64,000 nucleotides of DNA from Rhodococcus jostii NBRC 16295 (GCF_001894825.1 NZ_BCWY01000037.1:1-64000), one strand, 5' to 3'. Positions 29,562-38,885 are shown, counted from the first letter of the stretch. The notes: a model not told the origin generated them from the letters alone. Translations and numbers: made by a program.

Positions 29562-31553
29562 TCAGACGGTGTTGTGGGCGGGTTGGAAGCCGCCCGCCGC
29601 AGCCTCCTCCGCGCGGATGACGTGGACCACCGCGTTGATCAGCGCCAGATGGGTGAACGCCTGCGGGAAGTTGCCCAGGTGCCGCCCCGAGTCGGGGTCG
29701 ATCTCCTCCGCGTACAGCTTCAGGGGGCTGGCGAATCCGAGGAGCCGATCGCACAGGCGTTTGGCGCGGTCGAGTTCCCCGATCTCGACCAGCGCCGATA
29801 CGAGCCAGAACGAGCAGATCGTGAACGTCCCCTCCTTGCCGCTCAGCCCGTCGTCCGTGGTCTCCACCCGATAGCGCAGCACCAAGCCGCCCTCGGTCAG
29901 CTCGTCCGCGATGGCGAGCACGGTGGCACGGATCCGCGGATCGTCGGCGGGCAGGAACCGCAGGAGCGGTGCGAGGAGGAGGGACGCGTCGAGGCTGTCG
30001 CTGCCGTACCGCTGCGTGAGGACTCCGCGCGCGTCGACGCCGTGTTCGAGGATGTCCTCCTTGATCTCGTCGGCCAGTTCGGACCACTGCTGCGCGTAAC
30101 TCGTCTCGCCCTGCTGATCGGCGAGTTTCGCGCCACGGTCGAGCGCCACCCAGCACATGATCTTCGACGACGTGAAGTGCTGGGGCTCGCCGCGCACCTC
30201 CCAGATCCCGCGGTCGGGGAGACGCCAATGCTTGACGGCCTCCTCGACCTGGCGTTTGAGCATCGGCCACAAGGTCTCCGGTACCCGCTCACGGGATTTC
30301 ACATGCAGGTACACCGAATCGAGGATCGTTCCCCAGATGTCGTGCTGGACCTGGTCGTAGGCGCCGTTTCCGATCCGCACCGGTCGCGCGCCGTCGTAAC
30401 CGGAGAGATGGTGCAGTTCGGACTCCACCAGCGTCTGCTCGCCGCCGACGCCATACATCACCTGCAGCGGATGATGGTTGCCGTCCTCGGCGCTCGACAC
30501 GTCGTAGATGAAGGAGAAGAAGTCGTTGGCCTCCCGGTCGAGCCCGAGGCTGTACAGGCCCCACAGCGCGAATGTCGAATCGCGCACCCACGCGTAGCGG
30601 TAGTCCCAGTTCCGTTCACCCCCCGGGGTTTCCGGGAGGGACGTGGTCGACGCCGCGAGCAGCGCGCCCGTCGGGGCATAGGTCAACCCCTTCAGGGCGA
30701 GAGCGCTGCGCTGCAGGTAGCCACGCCACTTGTGGTCGGGAAAGCGGCCGATGGTGATCCATTCCCGCCAGCACTTCGCCGTCTGCCACATCTTGTCGGC
30801 GGCCTCGTCGAACGTCTGCGGCGCGGGCATGTGCGACCACGACAGGGCGACGAACACGTTGTCGCCCTCGACCATCCGGGTGCGCGCGCGGGCCTCACGC
30901 CCTTCGAGCCCGATCTTCATGTTCGTCGTCAGCCTCAATGTCGGGTGGTCGCCCGGACTGCTCGACTTACACGTGGCACTGGCCTCTTCGTAGACCTTGC
31001 CTGTGTACTCCCAGTGCGCCGCGCCGCGGTGGTAGTCGAAGGCGGGTTCGCAGCTCATCTCCAGTTCGACGGTGCCGTTGACGCACTTCACCGTCCGCAG
31101 CAGGATGTGCTCGGCATCCCAGTCGGTGGGGGTGCGGCGGTGCGAGCGCGAGCGCTGCTCGACGTTGTGCCACGGGCCGAGGACGAGGGCGTCGCGCACG
31201 ATGAGCCACCCCGTCTCGGTCTGCCACGTGGTCTCGACGATCAGTCCCCCCGGCAGGTAGCGGCGGGCGGCGGGCACGTTCTGCCCGTACGGCCCGATGC
31301 GGAAGTGGCCCGCGCTGCGGTCGAGGATGGCGCCGAAGACGCTGGGGGAGTCGGGCCGCGGGATGCACATCCACTCGACCGAGCCGTTGCGGGCGATCAG
31401 GCACGTGGACTCACAGTCCGACAGGAACGCGTAGTCGTCGATCGGCGGAAACGAATGGTGATGATGATGCGGGGCGGCGTGCAGCCGGCCGTGGGAGTGC
31501 GCGTCGCTGGACACCATGTGATCATCATCGACCGCCGCCGCCGCGCCGTCCAC
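29562..31553 (-). CDS. Glycoside hydrolase family 15 protein, trehalase-like
   Basis: A 663-residue (alpha/alpha)6-barrel glycosidase. An N-terminal His-rich stretch precedes FPPIDDYAFLSDCESTCLIA and the NGSVEWMCIPRPDSPSVFGA block typical of bacterial GH15. The substrate region NWDYRYAWVRDSTFALWGL lies mid-protein, and EEIDPDSGRHLGNFPQAFTH carries a conserved acidic segment near the end. The mycobacterial protein in the same genomic position hydrolyses alpha,alpha-trehalose, so cytoplasmic trehalose breakdown is the likely role. The start is uncertain: GTG at 31553 or ATG at 31517, which removes 12 residues; neither has a strong ribosome site. Confidence 0.88.
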   Translation of the reverse strand: MDGAAAAVDDDHMVSSDAHSHGRLHAAPHHHHHSFPPIDDYAFLSDCESTCLIARNGSVEWMCIPRPDSPSVFGAILDRSAGHFRIGPYGQNVPAARRYLPGGLIVETTWQTETGWLIVRDALVLGPWHNVEQRSRSHRRTPTDWDAEHILLRTVKCVNGTVELEMSCEPAFDYHRGAAHWEYTGKVYEEASATCKSSSPGDHPTLRLTTNMKIGLEGREARARTRMVEGDNVFVALSWSHMPAPQTFDEAADKMWQTAKCWREWITIGRFPDHKWRGYLQRSALALKGLTYAPTGALLAASTTSLPETPGGERNWDYRYAWVRDSTFALWGLYSLGLDREANDFFSFIYDVSSAEDGNHHPLQVMYGVGGEQTLVESELHHLSGYDGARPVRIGNGAYDQVQHDIWGTILDSVYLHVKSRERVPETLWPMLKRQVEEAVKHWRLPDRGIWEVRGEPQHFTSSKIMCWVALDRGAKLADQQGETSYAQQWSELADEIKEDILEHGVDARGVLTQRYGSDSLDASLLLAPLLRFLPADDPRIRATVLAIADELTEGGLVLRYRVETTDDGLSGKEGTFTICSFWLVSALVEIGELDRAKRLCDRLLGFASPLKLYAEEIDPDSGRHLGNFPQAFTHLALINAVVHVIRAEEAAAGGFQPAHNTV

Positions 31554-31594
31554 CTGTCCGCCGACTGCGAGCCGGCGAACGATAGGGTGGCACG

Positions 31595-31786
31595 GTGGAC
31601 CGGATGGCGAGTTGGTGGGACGGCTTCGAGCTGTGGATCGCCGGGCTCCCGTTCGTACCGCAGGTCGCCCTCGTGCTGCTGGTGATGGTGCCGGTGTGCC
31701 GAGGACTGGCGTGGCTGCTCGATCGTGGCCTGGCCGCAGTCTTCGTCCTGCTCAGGCGGGACGTTCCGAAGGTGGAGGAACCCTGA
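31595..31786 (+). CDS. Small membrane protein, 63 residues
   Basis: Reads [20 protein letters not shown], then a membrane helix ([20 protein letters not shown]), and ends in a basic-acidic tail [14 protein letters not shown] at 31595 and ATG at 31604 are both possible. Divergent from the GH15 gene by 41 bases and overlapping the next small ORF by one base. I recall that mycobacteria also have a small membrane protein gene between the trehalase and subI genes, which supports it being real. Function unknown. Confidence 0.72.
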   Translation: MDRMASWWDGFELWIAGLPFVPQVALVLLVMVPVCRGLAWLLDRGLAAVFVLLRRDVPKVEEP

Positions 31787-31863
31787 TGCCGCGCTCACGC
31801 GTCACGCTCGCGCTGCTCGCGCTCATCGTCCTCGTCGTCGTCGCATGGCTGCTCACCCGGTAG
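31786..31863 (+). CDS. 25-residue membrane peptide
   Basis: Reads [20 protein letters not shown] then WLLTR. It is a positively charged start followed by one membrane-spanning helix and a short basic end. Its ATG overlaps the stop of the upstream membrane protein (TGATG), and a ribosome-site-like GGTGGAGGAA precedes it, so the pair is likely translated together. Too short for most gene callers. Could be a membrane partner of the upstream protein; no family recognised. Confidence 0.6.
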   Translation: MPRSRVTLALLALIVLVVVAWLLTR

Positions 31864-31899
31864 ATCCCGTTCGATGTGAGCAGTTGGTTCAGCCTCTGC

Positions 31900-31905
31900 T
31901 ACAGT
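31900..31905 (+). promoter_or_regulatory. -10 hexamer of the subI leader transcript
   Basis: TACAGT is followed by exactly seven bases and then the GTG of the Cys-Cys leader ORF. The expected transcription start therefore falls on the start codon, giving a leaderless mRNA. No good -35 is seen, which is normal for such promoters in actinobacteria. Confidence 0.65.
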
Positions 31906-31912
31906 CCACGGC

Positions 31913-32002
31913 GTGTCTGAAGCCGCTGTACACCAGGTCCGCCATGAATTGGCGTTGATCGCTGTCGGCATGCTCGCAGTCGCCGACATCGACTGTTGTT
32001 GA
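31913..32002 (+). CDS. Leader peptide ending Cys-Cys-stop, cysteine attenuator of the sulfate uptake operon
   Basis: A 29-codon ORF from GTG, MSEAAVHQVRHELALIAVGM then LAVADIDCC and TGA. The two Cys codons (TGT TGT) immediately before the stop make ribosome speed sensitive to charged cysteinyl-tRNA. It starts seven bases after a -10 hexamer with no ribosome site, so it should be translated leaderless. It ends 181 bases before subI. The architecture matches the polycysteine leaderless short ORFs known in mycobacteria to attenuate sulfur operons. Its match in arrangement to the leader of the sir operon in this same window strengthens the call. Confidence 0.8.
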   Translation: MSEAAVHQVRHELALIAVGMLAVADIDCC

Positions 32003-32183
32003 TTTCTCCCCGCACACAGAAGTGCGCCCGGGTGGCACCACACATGCTCGACCTGCCTCGCGCTGCCGATGGTCGTTCGTACCCCTGATTCCCCGCTCGG
32101 GCGATCGCTGCGTTCCCTCGTTCCGCATCTCCACCAACTTTTCGCACCACCCCTCTGTGTAAGTTCCCAGGAAGGTTTCTCCC
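32003..32183 (+). promoter_or_regulatory. Untranslated region between Cys leader and subI
   Basis: A 181-base region with no gene. A hairpin with stem CGCAC/GTGCG (32011-32015 with 32022-32026, six-base loop) begins nine bases after the leader stop, inside the span a stalled ribosome would cover. Pyrimidine-rich stretches (for example TTCCCTCGTTCC) could pair with the subI ribosome site AGGAAGG at about 32171. Such pairing would explain repression when the leader is translated freely; it is inferred, not shown. Confidence 0.5.
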
Positions 32184-33215
32184 ATGAAACGCCGTTCTCG
32201 TAGTCTTCTCACGGCCCTCGTGACGCTCGGAGCTGTGGCGCTGACCGCGTGCAGCGGTGGCGCGAGCGACACCGCCGGTGGCGACTCTGCCGGTGCCGAC
32301 GGTAGCGCCGGCACCATCAATCTGTACGCGTACGCCGTGCCGAAGCCGGGCTTCGACAAGCTGATCCCCGCGTTCAACGCCACCGACGAGGGCAAGGGCG
32401 TGGCCTTCCAGCCGTCCTACGGCGCCTCCGGCGACCAGTCCCGCAAGGTGAAGGACGGCGCCGAGGCCGACTTCGTCAACTTCTCCGTCGAACCCGACAT
32501 CACCCGCCTCGTCGACGCCGGACTGGTCGACAAGAGCTGGAACCAGGACGCCTACAACGGAATTCCGTTCGGTTCGGTCGTCACCATCGTCGTGCGTGAC
32601 GGCAACCCGAAGAACATCCACGACTGGGACGACCTGCTGCGCCCCGACGTCGAGGTGGTCACCCCCAACCCGTTCAGCTCCGGATCCGCGAAGTGGAACC
32701 TGCTCGCGCCGTACGCGGCGAAGAGCAACGGCGGCCAGGACCCGGCTGCCGGTCTCGACTACATCACCTCGCTGGTCAACGACCACGTGAAGATCCAGCC
32801 GAAGTCGGGCCGCGAGGCGTCCGAGGCCTTCCTGCAGGGCACCGGCGACGTGCTGCTCAGCTACGAGAACGAGGCGCTGTTCATCGAGGGCAACGGTGAT
32901 CCCGTCGAGCACGTGACCCCGCCGACCACGTTCAAGATCGAGAACCCGGTCGCGGTGCTGTCGAACAGCAAGAACCTGGAGAAGGCCAACGCGTTCAAGG
33001 ACTTCCTCTACACCACCGAGGGTCAGAAGCTGTGGGCCGAGGCCGGATTCCGCCCGGTCGATCCGGCAGTGGCCACCGAGTTCGCCGACAAGTTCCCGGA
33101 GCCGGCCAAGCTGTGGACCATCGCCGACCTCGGCGGCTGGGCCAAGGTCGACTCCGAGGTGTTCGCCAAGGACACCGGGTCGATCGCTGTGATCTACGAC
33201 AACGCCACCAAGTAA
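32184..33215 (+). CDS. subI: Sulfate-binding lipoprotein of ABC importer
   Basis: Extracytoplasmic sulfate/thiosulfate receptor of 343 residues. The lipoprotein signal is MKRRSRSLLTALVTLGAVAL followed by TACSGG, with the lipidated Cys at residue 23. A low-complexity Ser/Gly/Ala linker precedes the periplasmic-binding fold. TINLYAYAVPKPGFDKLIPA, PSYGASGDQSRKVKDGAEAD and NPKNIHDWDDLLRPDVEVVT are characteristic of Sbp/CysP proteins. It is the first gene after the Cys leader and is followed seven bases later by cysT. Expression is probably raised when cysteine is scarce. Confidence 0.95.
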   Translation: MKRRSRSLLTALVTLGAVALTACSGGASDTAGGDSAGADGSAGTINLYAYAVPKPGFDKLIPAFNATDEGKGVAFQPSYGASGDQSRKVKDGAEADFVNFSVEPDITRLVDAGLVDKSWNQDAYNGIPFGSVVTIVVRDGNPKNIHDWDDLLRPDVEVVTPNPFSSGSAKWNLLAPYAAKSNGGQDPAAGLDYITSLVNDHVKIQPKSGREASEAFLQGTGDVLLSYENEALFIEGNGDPVEHVTPPTTFKIENPVAVLSNSKNLEKANAFKDFLYTTEGQKLWAEAGFRPVDPAVATEFADKFPEPAKLWTIADLGGWAKVDSEVFAKDTGSIAVIYDNATK

Positions 33216-33222
33216 GACCGAC

Positions 33223-34104
33223 ATGAGCGACACCCCGACGACGGCGGGCGGACGCGGCACCACGGTGCCGTTCCCGCCCGCTCCGCCTGCCCGCAAGAAG
33301 ATCGCCCGGGTCACCGGAGCGGTGGGACCGCTCGGCATCGGCATCGCGACGCTCTGGCTGAGCATCATCGTGGTCCTGCCTCTCGCCGCGCTCACCGTGG
33401 CGTCGTTCGGCGACGGGATCGCCGGGTTCGTGGACGCGATCACAGCGCCCGTGGCGCTGGCATCCCTGCGCGTCACCGTGCTGGTGTCGGTGGTGGTGGC
33501 CGTGATCAACGTGATCATGGGCACGCTCATCGCCTGGGTTCTCGTGCGCGACGAGTTCCCCGGCAAGCGGATCGTCAACGCGCTGATCGACCTGCCGTTC
33601 GCACTGCCGACCATCGTGGCCAGCATCGTGCTGCTGTCGCTGTACGGACCGGAGAGCCCGATCGGGGTCCACCTCAACGCCACCCAGCCCGGTCTGATCG
33701 TGGCGCTGGCATTCGTGACGTTGCCGTTCGTCGTCCGCTCGGTGCAACCGGTGCTGATCGAGGTGGACAAAGAGGTGGAAGAGGCCGCGGCCTCACTCGG
33801 TGCGGACAACGTGACGATCTTCCGCCGAGTGGTGCTGCCGACCCTGACACCGGCCGTCATCAGCGGCGCCGGGCTCGCGTTCGCCCGCGCGATCGGCGAA
33901 TACGGATCAGTCGTCCTGATCGGCGGAAACATTCCCCGAGAGACTCAGGTCGCATCCCAGTACATTCAACAGCAGATCGAAATCGATCGGCCGGCCGCCG
34001 CGGCGGCCGTGTCGGTGGCCCTCCTGGCCATCGCGTTCGTGACGTTGTTCGCCCTCCGGGTCTTCGCCAGCCGGGGGCAGCGTCGTGAGGAGCAGGCGGA
34101 ATGA
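33223..34104 (+). CDS. cysT: Sulfate ABC transporter permease CysT
   Basis: A 293-residue permease with a disordered 30-residue Pro/Gly start and six membrane helices. [20 protein letters not shown] is the usual permease block. The ABC-contacting EAA motif is [20 protein letters not shown] near residue 190, and [19 protein letters not shown] marks the sulfate subfamily. Pairs with CysW in the membrane. Its last codons overlap the cysW start (ATGA). Confidence 0.95.
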   Translation: MSDTPTTAGGRGTTVPFPPAPPARKKIARVTGAVGPLGIGIATLWLSIIVVLPLAALTVASFGDGIAGFVDAITAPVALASLRVTVLVSVVVAVINVIMGTLIAWVLVRDEFPGKRIVNALIDLPFALPTIVASIVLLSLYGPESPIGVHLNATQPGLIVALAFVTLPFVVRSVQPVLIEVDKEVEEAAASLGADNVTIFRRVVLPTLTPAVISGAGLAFARAIGEYGSVVLIGGNIPRETQVASQYIQQQIEIDRPAAAAAVSVALLAIAFVTLFALRVFASRGQRREEQAE

Positions 34105-34907
34105 AGCTCTCGGGATCCACCCGGATCACCCTGCGCGCGGTCGCGCTGCTTTATCTGTTCGGCCTGCTGGTGGTGCCGATCGTCATCATCCTGTTCCGGA
34201 CGTTCGAGGATGGCATCGGCGCTTTCGTCGAGTCGATCAGCACGCCCGCCGCGATTTCCGCGCTCAATCTGTCCCTGCTGATCGTGGCCATCGTCGTCCC
34301 GGTCAACGTGGTGTTCGGGATCGTCACGGCCCTGGCGCTGGTACGGGGCCGCTTTCCCGGCCGCGGGTTGGTGCAGGCGGTGGTCGACCTCCCGTTCGCC
34401 GTGTCACCCATCGTGGTCGGTGTGTCGCTGATCCTGCTGTGGGGGGCCAACGGCTGGTTCGGCGGACTGGAATCGCTGGGCTTCAAGGTGATCTTCGGGC
34501 TTCCCGGCATGGTCATCGCCACCCTGTTCGTGACGCTGCCGTTCGTCGTGCGCGAGGTGGAACCCGTCCTGCACGAGATCGGCGAAGAGCAGGAACAGGC
34601 AGCGGCGACGCTCGGTGCGAGCCGCTGGCAGACCTTCTGGCTGATCACCCTGCCCGCCATCCGCTGGGGCCTCACCTACGGTGTGGTCCTGACCGTCGCC
34701 CGGTCGCTGGGCGAGTTCGGTGCGGTGATCATGGTGTCGTCGGGTTTCCCCGGCGTGTCCCAGACCCTGACCCTGCTGGTGCATTCGCGCTACATCGACG
34801 ACCACAACACGTTCGGTGCGTACTCCGCAGCCACCCTGCTGATGGGTATTGCGCTGATCACCCTGCTTCTGATGACCCTGCTCGACCGCAAGAGGAGCAC
34901 CACATGA
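34101..34907 (+). CDS. cysW: Sulfate ABC transporter permease CysW
   Basis: A 268-residue second permease. After [20 protein letters not shown], six helices follow. [20 protein letters not shown] mirrors the CysT block, the EAA motif is [20 protein letters not shown], and [18 protein letters not shown] matches CysW specifically. Overlaps cysT upstream and cysA downstream by four bases each, so the complex is made from one coupled transcript. Confidence 0.95.
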   Translation: MKLSGSTRITLRAVALLYLFGLLVVPIVIILFRTFEDGIGAFVESISTPAAISALNLSLLIVAIVVPVNVVFGIVTALALVRGRFPGRGLVQAVVDLPFAVSPIVVGVSLILLWGANGWFGGLESLGFKVIFGLPGMVIATLFVTLPFVVREVEPVLHEIGEEQEQAAATLGASRWQTFWLITLPAIRWGLTYGVVLTVARSLGEFGAVIMVSSGFPGVSQTLTLLVHSRYIDDHNTFGAYSAATLLMGIALITLLLMTLLDRKRSTT

Positions 34908-35917
34908 TTACCGTGACCGGCGCCCGGAAGAACTACGGGTCCTTCGCTGCTCTCGACGACGTCACCATCGACATCCCCTCGGGTTCGCTGACCGCGCTCC
35001 TCGGGCCGAGTGGTTCCGGCAAGTCGACGCTGCTCCGGTCGATCGCCGGCCTGGAATCCCTCGACTCCGGCACCGTGGTGATCGGCGGGACCGACGTCAC
35101 CGACATCTCCCCGCAGAAGCGGGACATCGGGTTCGTGTTCCAGCACTACGCGGCGTTCAAGCACATGACGGTGCGCGACAACGTCGCGTTCGGTTTGAAG
35201 ATCCGCAAGCGGCCCAAGCCGGAGATCGACAAGAAGGTCAACGAGCTTCTCGAGATCGTCGGCCTCGACGGATTCCAGCACCGGTATCCGGCGCAGCTGT
35301 CCGGTGGTCAGCGTCAGCGGATGGCCCTCGCACGGGCACTGGCCGTGGACCCGAAGGTGCTTCTCCTCGACGAGCCGTTCGGCGCGCTCGATGCGAAGGT
35401 CCGCACCGACCTGCGCACGTGGCTGCGCCGCCTGCACGACGAGGTGCATGTGACCACCGTGCTCGTGACCCACGACCAGGAGGAGGCGCTCGACGTCGCC
35501 GACCGGATCGCGGTCCTCAACAAGGGCCGGATCGAGCAGATCGGTGAACCGGAGGACCTTTACGACCGTCCGGACAACGACTTCGTGATGTCGTTCCTCG
35601 GGTCGGTGGCCAAGCTCAACGGCCAGCTGGTCCGACCGCACGACATCCGCCTCGGGCGCGATCCCAACATGGCTCTCGCTCAGGAGGCGGGGACGGCCGA
35701 ATCGCTGGGCGTCACGCGGGCCACGGTCGAGCGAGTGGTGCACCTGGGTTTCGAGGTGCGGGTGGATCTGCGCAACGAGGCCACCGGTGAACCGTTCTCC
35801 GCGCAGGTGACGCGCGGCGACAGCGCGGCGCTCGGCCTGCAGGAAGGCGAGACCGTGTACGCGCGGGCGACGCGGGCTCCCGAACTCCCGGAGGCCGAAG
35901 TTCCCGTGTCCCTGTAA
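34904..35917 (+). CDS. cysA: Sulfate ABC transporter ATPase
   Basis: A 337-residue ATPase that powers sulfate import. Walker A is [16 protein letters not shown] near residue 35, the Q-loop [14 protein letters not shown], the signature [16 protein letters not shown], Walker [14 protein letters not shown] and the switch His in [17 protein letters not shown]-terminal TOBE-like regulatory domain begins near residue 235 ([10 protein letters not shown]). It is followed 25 bases later by the sulfatase gene with its own ribosome site, so co-transcription is likely. Confidence 0.95.
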   Translation: MITVTGARKNYGSFAALDDVTIDIPSGSLTALLGPSGSGKSTLLRSIAGLESLDSGTVVIGGTDVTDISPQKRDIGFVFQHYAAFKHMTVRDNVAFGLKIRKRPKPEIDKKVNELLEIVGLDGFQHRYPAQLSGGQRQRMALARALAVDPKVLLLDEPFGALDAKVRTDLRTWLRRLHDEVHVTTVLVTHDQEEALDVADRIAVLNKGRIEQIGEPEDLYDRPDNDFVMSFLGSVAKLNGQLVRPHDIRLGRDPNMALAQEAGTAESLGVTRATVERVVHLGFEVRVDLRNEATGEPFSAQVTRGDSAALGLQEGETVYARATRAPELPEAEVPVSL

Positions 35918-35942
35918 TTCCCGAGTCAGGTAGGAGGCGACT

Positions 35943-37322
35943 GTGCCGACCCCGGCAAATCCCGTCCGAGACAACGTCCTGATCGTGCACTGGCACGACC
36001 TCGGTCGTCACCTCGGGTGTTACGGCGCATCCGGGGTGCACAGTCCGAACCTGGACCGGCTCGCCGCCGAGGGAATCCTGCTGACCGACGCACACGCGGC
36101 GGCCCCACTGTGCTCGCCGTCGCGGGGCGCTCTGTTCTCGGGCCGGTACCCGCACAGCAACGGCCTGATCGGTCTCGCCCACCACGGGTGGCAGTATCAC
36201 GACGACGTCCGCACGCTGCCGTCCCTGCTGGCGGAGGCGGGCTGGTACACGGCGCTGTTCGGGATGCAGCACGAGACCGCGTATCCCACGCGGCTCGGCT
36301 ATCACGAGTACGACGTCACCAATTCGTACTGCGATTACGTCACCGATCGGGCGTCGCGGTGGCTGGCACGGTTCCCGACGCGACCGTTCCTGCTCACCGC
36401 AGGCTTCTTCGAGACCCATCGCCCGTACCCGGTCGACCGGTATCCCCCCGCCGATCCGGACGGTTTCGACGTCCCGCCCTATCTGCCCGACCGGCCGAAG
36501 GTCCGCGAGGATCTGGCCGGATTCCACGGTTCGATCGAGGTGGCCGACGCGGCCGTCGGCAGGTTGCTGCAGACACTGGACGACGAGGGTCTGGACGACA
36601 GCACGTGGGTCGTGTTCCTCACCGACCACGGTGAGGCGTTCCCCGGGGCGAAGTCGACGCTGTACGCGCCGGGTACGGGAATCGCGACGATCATTCGTCC
36701 GCCGCGACGGCTGCGGGCGGAGCCCCGCGTGTACGACGACCTGTTCAGCGGGGTGGATCTGCTTCCCACACTCCTCGACCTACTCGGAGTCCCGGTCCCC
36801 GCGGCAGTGGAAGGCGTCTCCCACGCCGCGCAGTTGCTGGGGCGGTCGGAGTCGACGGCGCGCGACGCGTTGTTCACGGAGAAGACCTTCCACGACAGCT
36901 TCGACCCCATCCGGTCGGTGCGCACCAAGCAGTTCAGCTACATCGAGAACTACGCGCCGCGGCCCAAGCTCGACCTGCCGCTCGACATCGAGAACAGCCT
37001 GTCGGGGGAGGCGCTGGGCACCGAGCACCTCGATCCCCGTCCGAGCCGGGAACTCTACGATCTGCTCGCCGATCCCGGCGAGCGCGACAACCTGGCCGAC
37101 ACCGAGGAGTTCGCGGCGACCCAGGCCGAGCTCGCGCTGGAACTGTCGACGTGGCGGCGGGCGACGGGTGACTCGATCCCGAGCGAGGAGGAGGGAACGG
37201 CGTACGCGCGGAAGGCGATGGACGACTACCTCGCCACCCTCGGACGGACGCCGGATGTGCGTTCGGCCTACAGCGCGGACCGCGGCATCCTCGACGAGCC
37301 CCGGAGCGCCGCGAACACGTAG
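35943..37322 (+). CDS. Formylglycine-type sulfatase
   Basis: A 459-residue alkaline-phosphatase-fold sulfatase that releases sulfate from an organic ester or sulfamate. The formylglycine motif is intact: Cys57 in PLCSPSRGALFSGRYP fits C-x-P-x-R and would need a formylglycine-generating enzyme encoded elsewhere. The first metal site reads LIVHWHDLGRHLGCYG, with His-Asp instead of the commoner Asp-Asp, and the second is FLTDHGEAFPGAKSTLY. No signal peptide, so cytoplasmic. GTG at 35943 follows TAGGAGG. Lying directly behind cysA, it probably scavenges sulfate under the same cysteine control. The substrate is unknown; sulfamidase-like members share the His-Asp variant as I recall. Confidence 0.9.
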   Translation: MPTPANPVRDNVLIVHWHDLGRHLGCYGASGVHSPNLDRLAAEGILLTDAHAAAPLCSPSRGALFSGRYPHSNGLIGLAHHGWQYHDDVRTLPSLLAEAGWYTALFGMQHETAYPTRLGYHEYDVTNSYCDYVTDRASRWLARFPTRPFLLTAGFFETHRPYPVDRYPPADPDGFDVPPYLPDRPKVREDLAGFHGSIEVADAAVGRLLQTLDDEGLDDSTWVVFLTDHGEAFPGAKSTLYAPGTGIATIIRPPRRLRAEPRVYDDLFSGVDLLPTLLDLLGVPVPAAVEGVSHAAQLLGRSESTARDALFTEKTFHDSFDPIRSVRTKQFSYIENYAPRPKLDLPLDIENSLSGEALGTEHLDPRPSRELYDLLADPGERDNLADTEEFAATQAELALELSTWRRATGDSIPSEEEGTAYARKAMDDYLATLGRTPDVRSAYSADRGILDEPRSAANT

Positions 37323-38884
37323 TGGCCGGTGGCCGGCGGATGACGACGGTTCCGACCTCGCGCGCCGCTCGGCAGTGGTGCACTGGAACCGTGAGCGTCG
37401 ACTGCCCGCGCTGGAACCCACCGAAACCTCTGCGCGAGGTGGTGCGCAGTCTCGGCCGCTCGGCTGAGCTCGTCGGATCCGGCGACGCCGCGGTGACGGG
37501 CGTCAATCAGGACTCTCGGCTCGTCCGTGCCGGAGACCTCTATGCGGCGCTTCCCGGGCAGCATCGTCACGGGGTCGCGTTCGCCGCGGAGGCCGCGTCG
37601 CACGGGGCCGTCGCGGTGCTCAGCGACCGCGAGTGCGGCGTGCTGCCGACGATCGTGGTGGACGACCCGCGTCGTGCCCTCGGGCCGTTGGCCTCGTGGA
37701 TCTACGGCGACCCGTCCGGAAGTCTCGACGTCTACGGCGTCACCGGGACCAATGGAAAGACCAGCACCGCGTACCTGCTGGACGCAGGACTGCGCGCGGC
37801 GGGGGTCGCCGCCGGGCTGGTCACAGGCATCACCGTCCGCGGACCGAACGGCTCACGCACCGCGATCCGGACCACTCCCGAGGCGTGCGAACTCCAGCAG
37901 ACTCTCGCCGCGTTCACCGAACAGGGGACCGATGCCGTGGCGATGGAGGTGTCGAGCCACGGCCTCGCTCTGTATCGAATCGACGGGACGTTCTTCCGGG
38001 TCGGGTTGTTCACCAACCTCGCCCGCGACCATCTGGATTTCCACCCCGACATGGACGCGTATTTCGCGGCGAAGGCCCGGTTGTTCGACCCCGGGCGCTG
38101 TGCCACGGCAGCCATCGGCATCGACGACGAATTCGGACGACGCCTCGCCGCCGCCGTGACGGTGCCCCGCTTGACGTTCTCGTCGACGACGGTCGCGGCC
38201 GACATCCACGCCTCCGCCGTACACGCCGACGAGGGCGGCACGTCGTTCACACTCCAGGGGGCAGCAGAACGAAAGTCGGTGCGGCTGAGGCTACTCGGAG
38301 TGCATCAGGTCGACAACGCGCTCGCCGCGATCTCCGCCCTCGCCGCTCGCGGCGTGGATCTCGACGCGGCGATCGCCGGGATGGAGAACCTCGACACCGT
38401 GCCCGGCCGTCTGGAGGCGGTCGACGTGGGCCAGCCGTTCCTCGCGTTCGTCGACTACATGCACAACACCGCCGGACAGCGGCGACTGTTCCCGTACCTC
38501 CGCTCGCTGACCCGGGGGCGGGTCTTCGCCGTCGTCGGGGCGACGGGGGAACGCGACCCCGGCAAGCGGGCCCCGCTCGGCGCGACCGCGGCCTGTTTCG
38601 CCGACACCGTCATCGTCACCGACGAGAGTCCGTACTCCGAGGACGCGGGGCGCCTGCGCGAGGACGTGGCCCGTGGAGCGCGGGCGGGAGGGGACGCCGA
38701 AGTGCTCGTCGTTCCCGATCGTGCGGAGGCGATCCTCACCGCCGTCGGCCTCGCCGGCCCCGGTGACGTGGTGGTGGTCGCCGGTCGTGGGCACGACCCG
38801 GTCCAGGAGTACGGCGGGCACCGACGGGTGTTCGACGACCGCGTCGCACTGCGGGAGGCTCTGCTCCGGCTCGCCGCACCCTGA
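37322..38884 (+). CDS. MurE-like Mur ligase with altered amino-acid specificity loop
   Basis: A 520-residue ATP-dependent ligase of the MurE type (UDP-MurNAc-dipeptide plus amino acid). The N-terminal domain includes DSRLVRAGDLYAALPGQHRHG, the P-loop is YGVTGTNGKTSTAYLL, and AMEVSSHGLALYRIDGT and TNLARDHLDFHPDM are classic. However, the DNPR loop that recognises diaminopimelate reads ESPY (residues 435-438, in TDESPYSEDAG), and the usual VDYAHTP reads VDYMHNTAG. It lies outside any cell-wall cluster and its GTG overlaps the sulfatase stop by one base, so it belongs to the sulfate-uptake transcript. Later starts at 37340 and 37391 are possible. Substrate unknown. Confidence 0.85.
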   Translation: MAGGRRMTTVPTSRAARQWCTGTVSVDCPRWNPPKPLREVVRSLGRSAELVGSGDAAVTGVNQDSRLVRAGDLYAALPGQHRHGVAFAAEAASHGAVAVLSDRECGVLPTIVVDDPRRALGPLASWIYGDPSGSLDVYGVTGTNGKTSTAYLLDAGLRAAGVAAGLVTGITVRGPNGSRTAIRTTPEACELQQTLAAFTEQGTDAVAMEVSSHGLALYRIDGTFFRVGLFTNLARDHLDFHPDMDAYFAAKARLFDPGRCATAAIGIDDEFGRRLAAAVTVPRLTFSSTTVAADIHASAVHADEGGTSFTLQGAAERKSVRLRLLGVHQVDNALAAISALAARGVDLDAAIAGMENLDTVPGRLEAVDVGQPFLAFVDYMHNTAGQRRLFPYLRSLTRGRVFAVVGATGERDPGKRAPLGATAACFADTVIVTDESPYSEDAGRLREDVARGARAGGDAEVLVVPDRAEAILTAVGLAGPGDVVVVAGRGHDPVQEYGGHRRVFDDRVALREALLRLAAP

Positions 38885-38885
38885 A

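Noticed and set aside
29574-31685. A 703-codon open frame on the plus strand
   Set aside because: Antisense shadow of the GH15 gene, whose motifs are intact; no domain is recognisable in the plus-strand translation.
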